Shown piece after piece: positions 1 through 5,969 of a DNA stretch of 12,923 nucleotides. The stretch covers positions 1 to 12,923 of the forward strand of contig JAIPGE010000022.1 in assembly GCA_021736285.1 (NCBI GenBank), in the 5' to 3' direction. Source of the DNA: Candidatus Izemoplasma sp. (lineage in GTDB: Bacteria > Bacillota_I > Bacilli_A > Izemoplasmatales > Izemoplasmataceae). Position numbers and translations under genes: made by a program. The notes beneath the pieces were generated by a model. That model searched no databases, was not told the origin of the DNA, and saw nothing but the letters and a program-made list of their open reading frames with translations. Numbering within the stretch: position 1 is the stretch's first letter; each line of letters begins with the position of its first letter.

Positions 1-663
1 AATAAAGAGCATATGTTAAATGGTGTTAACTTTATCAACCCAGAAACAATCACAGTCGGACACAATGTGAAATTCGACAGTAATGTTACCATATATCCCA
101 ACACTACAATCACAGGAAATAGTGAAGTTAAAAGTGGTTCTAAAATAGGTCCAAATACCGAACTACATAACTCGATAATACATCATAATGTAACGGTAAA
201 ACACAGTTATATCTATGATAGTGAAGTATTAAGTGATACAACAGTAGGCCCTTATGCGCATATACGTAATGGCGCAAAAATCGGTCCTAGTAACCGCATT
301 GGAAACTTTGTTGAAATCAAAAATTCAACAACGGGTGAAGATACCAAAGCCTCTCATCTGGCTTATATTGGAGATACTGAAACCGGTAGTGGTGTCAATT
401 TTGGTTGTGGTAGTATTACTGTCAACTATGACGGCGTTAAAAAACACAAGACCAAAATCGGTGATGATGTATTTATTGGCTGTAACACCAATTTAATTGC
501 GCCATTAGAAGTTGGAGATAGAGTCTTTATCGCGGCTGGAAGTACCGTGACAAAAAATGTCCCAACAAATGCGTTAGCGATTGCGCGAAATCGACAAATA
601 AACAAAGAAGACTATGCGAAAAACTATATTCGTCCAAAAAAAGACAATTCTATTGACAAATAA
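1..663 (+). CDS. glmU: Bifunctional UDP-GlcNAc synthesis enzyme GlmU, C-terminal half (5' end outside window)
   Basis: The reading frame is open from base 1 and continues upstream of the window, so the first visible ATG (13) is internal: the residues before it read NKEH, giving the linker motif NKEHMLNGV followed by NP that precedes the hexapeptide helix in GlmU. About 220 residues are visible, close to half of a usual 450-460 residue enzyme. Seen: repeated hexapeptide motifs of a left-handed beta-helix, KASHLAYIGD with the histidine expected to act as acetyltransferase base, NYDGVKKHKT, and IGDDVFIGCNTNLIAP, all diagnostic of the GlmU acetyltransferase domain. Family knowledge: this half acetylates glucosamine-1-phosphate with acetyl-CoA; the missing N-terminal half is the uridylyltransferase making UDP-GlcNAc for wall and surface glycans. 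The protein ends with a short lysine-rich tail. The -35 box of the next transcript lies inside its last codons. Confidence 0.95.
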   Translation, partial: NKEHMLNGVNFINPETITVGHNVKFDSNVTIYPNTTITGNSEVKSGSKIGPNTELHNSIIHHNVTVKHSYIYDSEVLSDTTVGPYAHIRNGAKIGPSNRIGNFVEIKNSTTGEDTKASHLAYIGDTETGSGVNFGCGSITVNYDGVKKHKTKIGDDVFIGCNTNLIAPLEVGDRVFIAAGSTVTKNVPTNALAIARNRQINKEDYAKNYIRPKKDNSIDK

Positions 664-680
664 CTTTTGTTTGGTATAAT
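653..680 (+). promoter_or_regulatory. Sigma-A-type promoter for the infC operon
   Basis: A perfect TTGACA (653-658) and a perfect TATAAT (675-680) are separated by 16 bases. The -35 box overlaps the last codons of glmU. Transcription would begin near 687, giving a leader of about 150 nt before infC. Confidence 0.85.
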
Positions 681-686
681 AGAACT

Positions 687-836
687 TGCTAAACTGTGGA
701 AAGAAGAGGCCCACTCTCACCTGATTGCTTAAGCGATAGGTTGAAGCTACAAAAATAATATATAAATTATGAGTGTGGGTGCAATATGTACGCACACTTT
801 TTCTATGCTTTCCACACACTATAAGGAGGTGTAAGC
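687..836 (+). promoter_or_regulatory. Structured infC operon leader, probable L20-responsive attenuator
   Basis: The leader contains several complementary segments that I paired by hand. An outer stem joins TGTGGAAAG (695-703) to CTTTCCACA (808-816), nine perfect pairs. Inside is a hairpin ACCT/AGGT plus ATTGC/GCGAT with a bulged G and a TTAA loop (719-741), directly followed by TTGAAGC. CCCAC (710-714) can pair with GTGGG (775-779), and that same GTGGG segment is part of a terminator-like hairpin (772-798), so the two folds exclude each other. Family knowledge: in Bacillus and relatives, ribosomal protein L20 binds the infC-rpmI-rplT leader and causes early termination. Assignment as an L20 leader rests on position and architecture; I cannot run a covariance model. 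Confidence 0.75.
772..802 (+). terminator. Attenuator hairpin in the infC leader
   Basis: AGTGTG (772-777) pairs with CACACT (793-798), with a G/G mismatch and an inner GTGC/GTAC stem (779-782 with 788-791) around an AATAT loop. A run of five T (798-802) follows. Opening this hairpin by pairing 775-779 with 710-714 would act as antitermination. Confidence 0.65.
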
Positions 837-1388
837 ATAAAACGATATGGAAAACAAATGCCTGCAAAGAACCAAGATGCAGACAAACTGAATCAAGGTA
901 TTCGCGCAAGAGAAGTAATGGTAATTACTGATGATGGTGAAAAGCTTGGCGTTATGGCAAAGAACGAAGCAATTAATATGGCTTTTGAAAAAGGCCTAGA
1001 TTTATTTTTAGTCGCACCAAATGCCAAACCACCAGTAGGGAAATTCATGGATTATAACAAGTATAAGTATGAACAAAAACGTAAAAAACGTGAAGCGCGT
1101 AAAAATCAAAATACGACGGAACTTAAAGAATTGCGCTTAAGTCCAAAAATTCAAGAACACGATTTGCAAACGAAAATTCGTAAAGGACGAGAGTTCTTAG
1201 AAGACAATGATAAATTAAAGTTGTCAATTCGTTTTCGTGGTCGTGAAATGGCGTTTACTGATCAAGGTCGCGAAGTTATGATGAATTTTGCAGAACGTGT
1301 AAAAGACATTGCTGATATTGAGACAAGACCAAAACGTGATGGCCGAAATATGTTTATGACATTGAAGCCAAAAAAAGACAAACAATAA
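837..1388 (+). CDS. infC: Translation initiation factor IF-3, probable AUA start
   Basis: IF-3 binds the 30S subunit, keeps it free of 50S and proofreads start codon and initiator tRNA. Seen: NQGIRAREVMVITDDGEKLGV at the N-terminus and a C-terminal domain with KELRLSPKIQEHDLQTKIRKG and LSIRFRGREMAF, both typical. Start choice: the first in-frame ATG is at 858, but the only ribosome site, AAGGAGGT (823-830), lies 27 bases before it, too far. An in-frame ATA at 837-839 sits 6 bases after that site, ideal spacing, and adds KRYGKQ before the ATG, giving 183 residues. Rare AUU/AUA/AUC starts are a known hallmark of infC that lets IF-3 repress its own translation. If ATG is used instead, the protein has 176 residues. 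First gene of infC-rpmI-rplT. Confidence 0.93.
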   Translation: MKRYGKQMPAKNQDADKLNQGIRAREVMVITDDGEKLGVMAKNEAINMAFEKGLDLFLVAPNAKPPVGKFMDYNKYKYEQKRKKREARKNQNTTELKELRLSPKIQEHDLQTKIRKGREFLEDNDKLKLSIRFRGREMAFTDQGREVMMNFAERVKDIADIETRPKRDGRNMFMTLKPKKDKQ

Positions 1389-1400
1389 GGAGTGAAGACG

Positions 1401-1601
1401 ATGCCAAAAATGAAAACTCATTCTGGGACGAAAAAAAGAATGAAGCGTACTGCTTCTGGAAAAATTAAAGTATCACATGCACATCGAGGACATTTATTAA
1501 CCAATAAAAGTAAATCAGCTAGACGTGCGAATCGTAGTGCCACTTTTATAGACAAAAGTGATTTAAAACGAATCAAAAAACAAATTTCCAATGTGAAATA
1601 A
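1401..1601 (+). CDS. rpmI: 50S ribosomal protein bL35
   Basis: A small, very basic 66-residue protein beginning MPKMKTHSGTKKR, the canonical bL35 start, with HAHRGHLLTNKS in the middle, as in the family. A longer reading from GTG 1392 is possible, but ATG 1401 matches the conserved N-terminus and has AAGGAG (1387-1392) eight bases upstream. bL35 is a structural protein of the large subunit. It lies 12 bases after infC and 18 before rplT, the usual cotranscribed order. Confidence 0.97.
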   Translation: MPKMKTHSGTKKRMKRTASGKIKVSHAHRGHLLTNKSKSARRANRSATFIDKSDLKRIKKQISNVK

Positions 1602-1619
1602 CTATTAGGAGGAATACCA

Positions 1620-2234
1620 ATGCCAAGAGTAAAAGGTGGAAACGTCGCTAGAAAAAGACGTAAAAAAATATTAAAATTAGCGAAAGGTTACTTTGGTTCT
1701 AAGCACTTGCTTTATCGTACAGCTAATGAACAAGTGATGAAATCATTACGGTATGCATATCGCGATCGTAAGAAACGTAAAAGCAACTTTAGAAAATTAT
1801 GGATCACACGGATTAATGCAGCAGCACGACTAAACGGAATGTCATATTCACGTTTAATCAATGGGCTTAAAAAAGCCGGTGTTGAAGTTAACCGTAAGAT
1901 GTTAGCCGATATTGCTGTAACTGATGAACAAGGATTTGCTGATATTGTCGCTTTGGCCAAACAAGGCTTAAATGGTGATGTTGCATCCGCTGCACCAAAG
2001 ACCCCAGCTAAACCAGTTGAAACAAAACCTGAAGTTCAACCAAAAGAAGAACCAAAAGAAGAACCAAAAGAAGAACCAAAAGAAGAACCAAAAGAAGAAC
2101 CAGAGGCAACTACTGAAACAGTTGAAATTTCTGATGACTTAACTGTCGCAGAATTAAAAGAGATTGCGAAAGAACGTGGTGAAACTGGATATAGTTCATT
2201 GCGTAAAGCAGAACTTTTAGAATTATTAAAATAA
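1620..2234 (+). CDS. rplT: 50S ribosomal protein bL20 with a long C-terminal extension
   Basis: Residues 1-117 are a complete bL20 (start MPRVKGGNVARKRRKK; FRKLWITRINAAARLNG; NRKMLADIAV), an early 50S assembly protein binding 23S rRNA and, in many Firmicutes, its own operon leader. The family normally ends near 117-120 residues; this protein has 204. The extra part is an Ala/Pro/Thr-rich linker (about 118-140), five exact PKEE repeats (141-160), an acidic Thr-rich stretch (161-171) and a compact tail (172-204) with DLTVAELKEIAKERG and SLRKAELLELLK, resembling Rho termination factor N-terminal or SAP-type helix-turn-helix folds. The ribosome site TAGGAGGA precedes the ATG. The frame is continuous with no sign of a frameshift fusion. 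Function of the tail is unknown; a nucleic-acid contact is an inference. Confidence 0.95.
   Translation: MPRVKGGNVARKRRKKILKLAKGYFGSKHLLYRTANEQVMKSLRYAYRDRKKRKSNFRKLWITRINAAARLNGMSYSRLINGLKKAGVEVNRKMLADIAVTDEQGFADIVALAKQGLNGDVASAAPKTPAKPVETKPEVQPKEEPKEEPKEEPKEEPKEEPEATTETVEISDDLTVAELKEIAKERGETGYSSLRKAELLELLK
2041..2100 (+). repeat. Five exact 12-base tandem repeats inside rplT
   Basis: The unit CAAAAGAAGAAC occurs five times without a mismatch, encoding PKEE repeats. The unit is a multiple of three, so copy number changes would keep the frame and only alter linker length. Confidence 0.97.
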
Positions 2235-2255
2235 GCAGTAAATACTGCTTTTTTT
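2234..2255 (+). terminator. Terminator of the infC-rpmI-rplT operon
   Basis: GCAGT (2235-2239) pairs with ACTGC (2244-2248) around an AAAT loop, extended by A2234-T2249, followed by a T run to 2255. It begins at the last base of the rplT stop codon. Confidence 0.85.
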
Positions 2256-2268
2256 AATATCAACAATA

Positions 2269-2277
2269 TGATATAAT
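2269..2277 (+). promoter_or_regulatory. Extended -10 promoter for the polymerase-like gene
   Basis: TGATATAAT is an extended -10 element with a perfect TATAAT (2272-2277). No good -35 is visible; that region is the T run of the upstream terminator. The start of transcription near 2284 would leave a leader of only about 9 bases. Confidence 0.6.
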
Positions 2278-2292
2278 TTTAACGGTGATTTG

Positions 2293-3585
2293 ATGCGAAA
2301 TTGGATAAAAAATTGTTCATACGATCTCTATCTACTAGCGTTATTGTCAATAACGTTTTTTAGTTATGTCTATGGTTTACAAGAATATTTTTTAGTCACA
2401 ATCGCACTCATTGGAGTCATTAATATTATTCTTAAAAAGAGTATTTTTTATGTGATTCCAGTCCCGTTTTTTGTGCAGATGAGTTTTAGTGATCTACGAG
2501 ATAATGTTGAAATAACAACGGTATATACCGTTATTTTAGTGTTGTTAATTGTCTATGATTTGATTCAAAATAGAACATTAACTAAATTAGGGAAATTAAC
2601 ATTACCATTATTATTGCTTTCAGTGGCATCGATTGTTACCCATATAAATTCACCAGATGTCTTCACAACATTTGCGGGATTTATGCAAATTGCGAGTGTC
2701 CTGGGGCTTTATTATTATTTTGTTAATACTGTTGATGATAACGAGAAAAACATTGAATATGTGGCCAAAATATTGATGTATCTGGGTGCACTTGTCACTA
2801 TTGAAATGCTATATTATATTATTATACAAGACACGTTAGCGATTGAAATTATTCGGCAACGTTCGATTAATTTAGGCTGGGAAAATATTAATCTGGTTAT
2901 TTATGCGAATATCATATCAATTCCGTTGATTGCGTATTTAATTAGTCATTCAAAAATTAAATTTTATTATATGTTTTTTGCATTATTAAATAGTTTAGGA
3001 ATATTATTAACGCTGTCTCGTTCAAGTTTGTTAACACTTGGTGTCTTTGTTGTATTATTGCTACCGATTATGATTATTTATGAACAACACCGATTCAAAT
3101 TATTGTTTCATGGGTTGTTGTTTTTGTTAATGTTGTCAATAGGGCTATATTATGCAGAACAATATGAATTGGTGTCACAATATATCGAAGCGATCACGGA
3201 TCGTGATTTAACTTATATACAAGACCGGATTGCACTATTAAAAATTGCTTTGGAACAATTTGAACAACACCCCATTATTGGGTCAGGAGGTCTTTATTCA
3301 TCACGTGTACATCTAAGTGAAAACGGCGCATTGAATTACCATAACACAATTGCACAAGCATCCACATTAGGGATTGTTGGCTTACTGGGATTTCTGTGGC
3401 TATTTGTTCAAAAGACACGAACACTTTTATTAAAAACAGCATCATTTAAATGGTTTGTATTGATATTAATTTATGTTACTGCCTTTGTTAATGGCTTTTT
3501 TCAACCAATGTATTTCTATACCACATATATGATTTATATTTTTCTTGTTTTAGCAGTAATTGAAAACACACGTCATTCTTCATAA
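2293..3585 (+). CDS. O-antigen polymerase/ligase-like (Wzy_C) multi-pass membrane protein
   Basis: A 430-residue, very hydrophobic protein with about 10-12 predicted membrane helices by eye. The region around residues 235-260 (LSRSSLLTLGVFVVLLLP) and the later EQHPIIGSGG followed by NYHNTIAQASTLGIVGLLGF match the Wzy_C/O-antigen ligase pattern, in which a large outer loop lies between late helices. Family knowledge: such proteins polymerise or transfer lipid-linked sugar chains at the outer face of the membrane; the substrate cannot be told from sequence. No glycosyltransferase or flippase genes adjoin it, so it is not in an evident polysaccharide cluster. ATG 2293 is preferred over the immediately preceding TTG; GGTGA (2284-2288) is the likely ribosome site, about four bases away. 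It has its own promoter, and no terminator is evident after it. Confidence 0.8.
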   Translation: MRNWIKNCSYDLYLLALLSITFFSYVYGLQEYFLVTIALIGVINIILKKSIFYVIPVPFFVQMSFSDLRDNVEITTVYTVILVLLIVYDLIQNRTLTKLGKLTLPLLLLSVASIVTHINSPDVFTTFAGFMQIASVLGLYYYFVNTVDDNEKNIEYVAKILMYLGALVTIEMLYYIIIQDTLAIEIIRQRSINLGWENINLVIYANIISIPLIAYLISHSKIKFYYMFFALLNSLGILLTLSRSSLLTLGVFVVLLLPIMIIYEQHRFKLLFHGLLFLLMLSIGLYYAEQYELVSQYIEAITDRDLTYIQDRIALLKIALEQFEQHPIIGSGGLYSSRVHLSENGALNYHNTIAQASTLGIVGLLGFLWLFVQKTRTLLLKTASFKWFVLILIYVTAFVNGFFQPMYFYTTYMIYIFLVLAVIENTRHSS

Positions 3586-3600
3586 AGTTACGACTATTGT

Positions 3601-3630
3601 TTGACATAACGATAAAAAATCCCTTATAAT
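3601..3630 (+). promoter_or_regulatory. Promoter of the structured RNA
   Basis: A perfect TTGACA (3601-3606) and a perfect TATAAT (3625-3630) are 18 bases apart, starting 15 bases after the end of the preceding gene. Predicted start of transcription is about 3637, exactly where the RNA's closing stem begins. Confidence 0.85.
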
Positions 3631-3636
3631 AGAAGT

Positions 3637-3815
3637 ATCCTAAAGGAATGGAAATCACCCAAAATGCGACCCCAACTTTATAGAAAAGGGGCCAAGGCTC
3701 ATTATGTGACGGATGCCTAGAAACTGTAGGAACCCTAATTAGTGAGTAAGAGGCCACCACCATAGGCGAACAGAGGTACGACATCGGGTGATTTCCACTT
3801 ATTTAGGATTTTTTT
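3637..3815 (+). ncRNA. Highly structured independent RNA of about 180 nt, family not identified
   Basis: No credible coding frame crosses this stretch. The 5' end TCCTAAA (3638-3644) pairs with TTTAGGA (3802-3808). After a 5x5 internal loop, GGAAATCACCC (3650-3660) pairs perfectly with GGGTGATTTCC (3786-3796). The stem can continue as ATGCGACC (3664-3671) with GGTaCGaCAT (3775-3784), leaving two bulged A. Inside are CTCATTA/TAGTGAG (3698-3704 with 3740-3746) and a CCTA/TAGG hairpin (3716-3719 with 3727-3730). GCCTA (3715-3719) could alternatively pair with TAGGC (3763-3767), a possible pseudoknot. Seven T (3809-3815) follow the closing stem, so that stem doubles as the terminator. It has its own strong promoter and the next gene has another, favouring a stand-alone RNA over a riboswitch. 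It lacks the conserved motifs I know for RNase P RNA, SRP RNA, tmRNA and common riboswitches. Confidence 0.75.
3802..3815 (+). terminator. Terminator formed by the closing stem of the structured RNA
   Basis: TTTAGGA (3802-3808) pairs back to TCCTAAA (3638-3644) at the RNA's 5' end and is followed by seven T. The proximal hairpin arm is therefore about 160 bases away, unlike a normal local terminator. Confidence 0.6.
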
Positions 3816-3845
3816 ATTATTATTATATGGATTTAACTACTTTAG

Positions 3846-3854
3846 TGATAAAAT
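3846..3854 (+). promoter_or_regulatory. Extended -10 promoter before the YwaF-like gene
   Basis: TGATAAAAT (TG at 3846-3847, TAAAAT at 3849-3854) is an extended -10 element. No convincing -35 is seen. Transcription would start about 13 bases before the ATG. Confidence 0.5.
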
Positions 3855-3873
3855 AAGTGTAGGGGGTTATTTT

Positions 3874-4644
3874 ATGAAAGATTTTTTTACATACGAAAGT
3901 CCATATCGGACAGGTAATTTTATCACCTTATCAATTTTTGAATATATTTTGCCAATTGCTTTGATTTTGCTTTTCGCAATTGTCTTAATTCATTATAGAA
4001 ATAAGATTAAAACATTACACAAGGTTGATTCTCGGATTAGAATCATAGTTGGTAGTATCTTCTTAATTATTTATGCGAGTCACTATTTGTTACGATTTAA
4101 CTTGTATCAATTTGATTCTATTATTTTACCGTTTCAACTATGTAGTATTAGTATGTTTTTAGCAATCATACTGCTTTATACGAAAAACAAAGTGTTGTAT
4201 TCGTTTGTTCTTTATACAGGTTTTCTAGGCGGTATTATTAGTCTGTTAACACCAATTATTGGTTATGATGCAAGTTATTATCGGTATTATCAATTTTATA
4301 TTGCACACGGCTTATTGATTTTAACGCCCATTTATTTTACGGCGGTTCATGATTTTTATCCAAAATATAAAGATACCATTATTGCCTTTTATATATTTCA
4401 AGGACTTATTGTATTTATGGGGATTTTTAATTATTTCAATGGCACAGATTTTATGTTTGTCTTTCTCGATGCCACAAAAATTGAAAAATTCCCACTAATT
4501 CGTTATTTTGGAGGTATCCCGTTTTATATTATACCTGGTGAGATCGCTGTTGTATTAAGTTTTTATGGTATGTATCAGATAATGAGAAAGATAGAAAAAC
4601 AATCGGTAGGAGACAAAAAGGAGGTAACCTATGAAGTTGTTTAG
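3874..4644 (+). CDS. YwaF/TIGR02206-type integral membrane protein
   Basis: A 256-residue protein with about seven membrane helices. The central part (FQLCSISMFLAIILLYTKN, then LGGIISLLTPIIG, then YQFYIAHGLLILTPIYF) resembles the TIGR02206/YwaF family: a Cys-containing LCS motif, a Gly-rich helix ending in TP, and a QF..HG motif. The biochemical role of the bacterial members is not established as far as I know. The ribosome site is weak (AGGGGG, 3861-3866). It overlaps the next gene by 14 bases, so the two are almost certainly cotranscribed and perhaps translationally coupled. Identification is by motif memory, not a search. Confidence 0.7.
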   Translation: MKDFFTYESPYRTGNFITLSIFEYILPIALILLFAIVLIHYRNKIKTLHKVDSRIRIIVGSIFLIIYASHYLLRFNLYQFDSIILPFQLCSISMFLAIILLYTKNKVLYSFVLYTGFLGGIISLLTPIIGYDASYYRYYQFYIAHGLLILTPIYFTAVHDFYPKYKDTIIAFYIFQGLIVFMGIFNYFNGTDFMFVFLDATKIEKFPLIRYFGGIPFYIIPGEIAVVLSFYGMYQIMRKIEKQSVGDKKEVTYEVV

Positions 4645-5263
4645 ACAATATACTTGGGTTGTAAAACTTGTTGGTGCTGCGTTACTCGTTGGATTGGCAA
4701 TTTATTTAAAGTTTGGTAATGGTGAGGATATCGTTATTCCATTTATTGGAGCCGCTATTATCATTAGTAGTGTGGTACGATTGGTGCCATTTGTTCAAAC
4801 CCAAAAAAGTGATTTGATTAAGACACTCAATATCATTGAGATTACAGTTGATTTTGCAATTGGGCTCGCTTTTATTTTAGTAACACTTTTAACAGAAGAA
4901 GGTCTTCAAGCTTTCTTCGGGTATTTACTGGGTGTTTATTTGATGCTTAGAGGAAGTGTCCATTTCTTTGGGATTTCGACCAAAGATGAAAACAGTGATT
5001 TAATTCTTTATACGTATCATATTGCGGCATTAATTGTGGGGAGTTATGTGTTCTTTACAGGTGATTTCACGCCAGCTATTTTGATTAATATTATTCTTGT
5101 GTTTAGTATTGTCACTAGTGCATATCTGTCCTATGATGGGTATAACGGTTATAAATTATACCGCGAACATAAAACATTTCACGCTGAAGAAGTTAAACAA
5201 CCGACAGTTGAAAAACGGGTTCCTGATCAAGAAGAACAACCCCAAGATCGTATTATCAGTTAA
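4631..5263 (+). CDS. Unknown six-helix membrane protein
   Basis: A 210-residue protein with about six hydrophobic helices (roughly residues 10-27, 34-52, 68-86, 90-110, 126-143 and 148-167) and a hydrophilic, charged C-terminal tail of about 40 residues rich in Glu, Gln and Pro. The helix pattern vaguely recalls DUF308/HdeD-type proteins, but I see no diagnostic motif and do not name a family. The ATG lies inside the end of the YwaF-like gene, preceded by a strong GGAGGT (4620-4625). A terminator starts in its stop codon, so it closes a two-gene operon. A role linked to the YwaF-like protein is inferred only from this arrangement. Confidence 0.75.
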   Translation: MKLFRQYTWVVKLVGAALLVGLAIYLKFGNGEDIVIPFIGAAIIISSVVRLVPFVQTQKSDLIKTLNIIEITVDFAIGLAFILVTLLTEEGLQAFFGYLLGVYLMLRGSVHFFGISTKDENSDLILYTYHIAALIVGSYVFFTGDFTPAILINIILVFSIVTSAYLSYDGYNGYKLYREHKTFHAEEVKQPTVEKRVPDQEEQPQDRIIS

Positions 5264-5290
5264 GGTATTGCTTAGGCAGTACCTTTTTTT
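5263..5290 (+). terminator. Terminator of the two-gene membrane operon
   Basis: AGGTATTGC (5263-5271) pairs with GCAGTACCT (5276-5284) through nine pairs including one wobble, with a TTAG loop and a T run to 5290. It begins at the last base of the stop codon. Confidence 0.9.
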
Positions 5291-5417
5291 GAGCCATAAA
5301 GAAACCAGTCACATCAATTGACCGATATCTCATACTGGGTAATATAGATTAAGGTATCACTGTTCACAGACTGACCTTTATAGATATTTTAAAATAGAGA
5401 AAAATGAAACATTTCTT

Positions 5418-5445
5418 TTGACAAATTGACTCAGTCGTGTATAAT
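5418..5445 (+). promoter_or_regulatory. Promoter of the marR gene
   Basis: A perfect TTGACA (5418-5423) and TATAAT (5440-5445) are separated by 16 bases. A near-palindrome begins at the last base of the -10 box. Confidence 0.8.
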
Positions 5446-5461
5446 TAATTTGGTAAACTAA
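5445..5461 (+). promoter_or_regulatory. Candidate MarR operator
   Basis: TTAATTTGGTAAACTAA is an imperfect inverted repeat, TTAATTT against AAACTAA with six of seven positions symmetric around GGT. It covers the expected transcription start, where MarR proteins commonly bind to repress their own gene. Regulatory function is inferred from size, symmetry and position. Confidence 0.5.
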
Positions 5462-5481
5462 CTATTTAAGGAGAATGATTT

Positions 5482-5916
5482 ATGGTAAAAGAAATGTGTT
5501 ACAAGTTGAATAAAAGTAGTATGCTATATAAACGAATTATGGCAAAACACTTAGAGAGTATGAACATCACATATGCTCAATTAATGGTGTTGCGTGTGAT
5601 TGATTCAGAACCAGGTGTGACTGCAAAAGAGATTTTAATGAAAATGGATACAGACAAAGCAACTTTATCAGGTATTATTTCTCGTCTTGAGCGAGACAAT
5701 TATATCTATCGTGTTAAAAATAAAAAAGACGGTCGTGTGCGTAATATTTTTCTATCACAAGGCAGCAAAGACATTTGTCGACGGGTAAATGTTTTAGAAG
5801 AAGAGTGTATTCATAATCTAGTGAATGGGATTAGTGAAGAAGACACCAAGCATTTTCTTCGTGTATTGGACATGTTTATTTTAAATCAAGAAGCACGCAT
5901 TAATGAACAAAATTAA
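5482..5916 (+). CDS. MarR-family winged-helix transcriptional regulator
   Basis: A 144-residue protein, usual for the family. The winged helix spans about residues 30-95: helices with ITYAQLMVLRVIDSEPGVTAKEILMKM, recognition helix DKATLSGIISRLERDNYI, and the wing with KKDGRVRNIFLS, whose DGR motif is conserved in MarR proteins. Flanking helices would form the dimer interface. Family knowledge: MarR dimers bind short palindromes and release them on binding a phenolic or other ligand or on oxidation. The ribosome site is AAGGAG (5468-5473), eight bases before the ATG. It stands alone between terminators, with no adjacent transporter or enzyme as obvious target, so its regulon is unknown apart from probable autoregulation. 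Confidence 0.9.
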   Translation: MVKEMCYKLNKSSMLYKRIMAKHLESMNITYAQLMVLRVIDSEPGVTAKEILMKMDTDKATLSGIISRLERDNYIYRVKNKKDGRVRNIFLSQGSKDICRRVNVLEEECIHNLVNGISEEDTKHFLRVLDMFILNQEARINEQN

Positions 5917-5937
5917 ACTCACTTTGGTGAGTTTTTT
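5916..5937 (+). terminator. Terminator of marR
   Basis: AACTCAC (5916-5922) pairs with GTGAGTT (5927-5933) around TTTG, followed by T to 5937. It starts at the last base of the stop codon. Confidence 0.9.
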
Positions 5938-5969
5938 ACTTTGAAAGCATTTTTTTAAACACTGACATA

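Noticed and set aside
769..834. A 21-codon reading frame in the infC leader, from ATG 769 to TAA 832-834
   Set aside because: It has no ribosome site upstream, and its sequence is explained by the terminator hairpin, the outer stem and the infC ribosome site. A leader peptide is possible but unsupported.
574..909. Minus-strand frame of 111 codons across the infC leader
   Set aside because: It runs antisense to glmU, the promoter, the leader and infC, with no own signals; composition artefact of the region.
2036..2266. Minus-strand frame encoding repeated SSFG units
   Set aside because: It is the complement of the PKEE repeat inside rplT and has no start signals; low-complexity shadow.
3488..3784. 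Minus-strand frame of 98 codons across the structured RNA
   Set aside because: It overlaps the end of the polymerase-like gene and the folded RNA, has no ribosome site and no family resemblance.
3601..3873. Riboswitch controlling the YwaF-like gene
   Set aside because: The RNA ends in its own terminator formed by its closing stem with no visible alternative antiterminator, and a separate extended -10 lies before the gene. Not fully excluded, but a stand-alone RNA fits better.
5097..5321. Second + strand frame overlapping the end of the six-helix protein and its terminator
   Set aside because: It reads through a strong terminator and lies in another frame of a well-supported gene.
5962..5967. 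CTGACA as -35 box of the peptidase promoter
   Set aside because: It is only five bases before the TATAAT, far too close for a -35 element.
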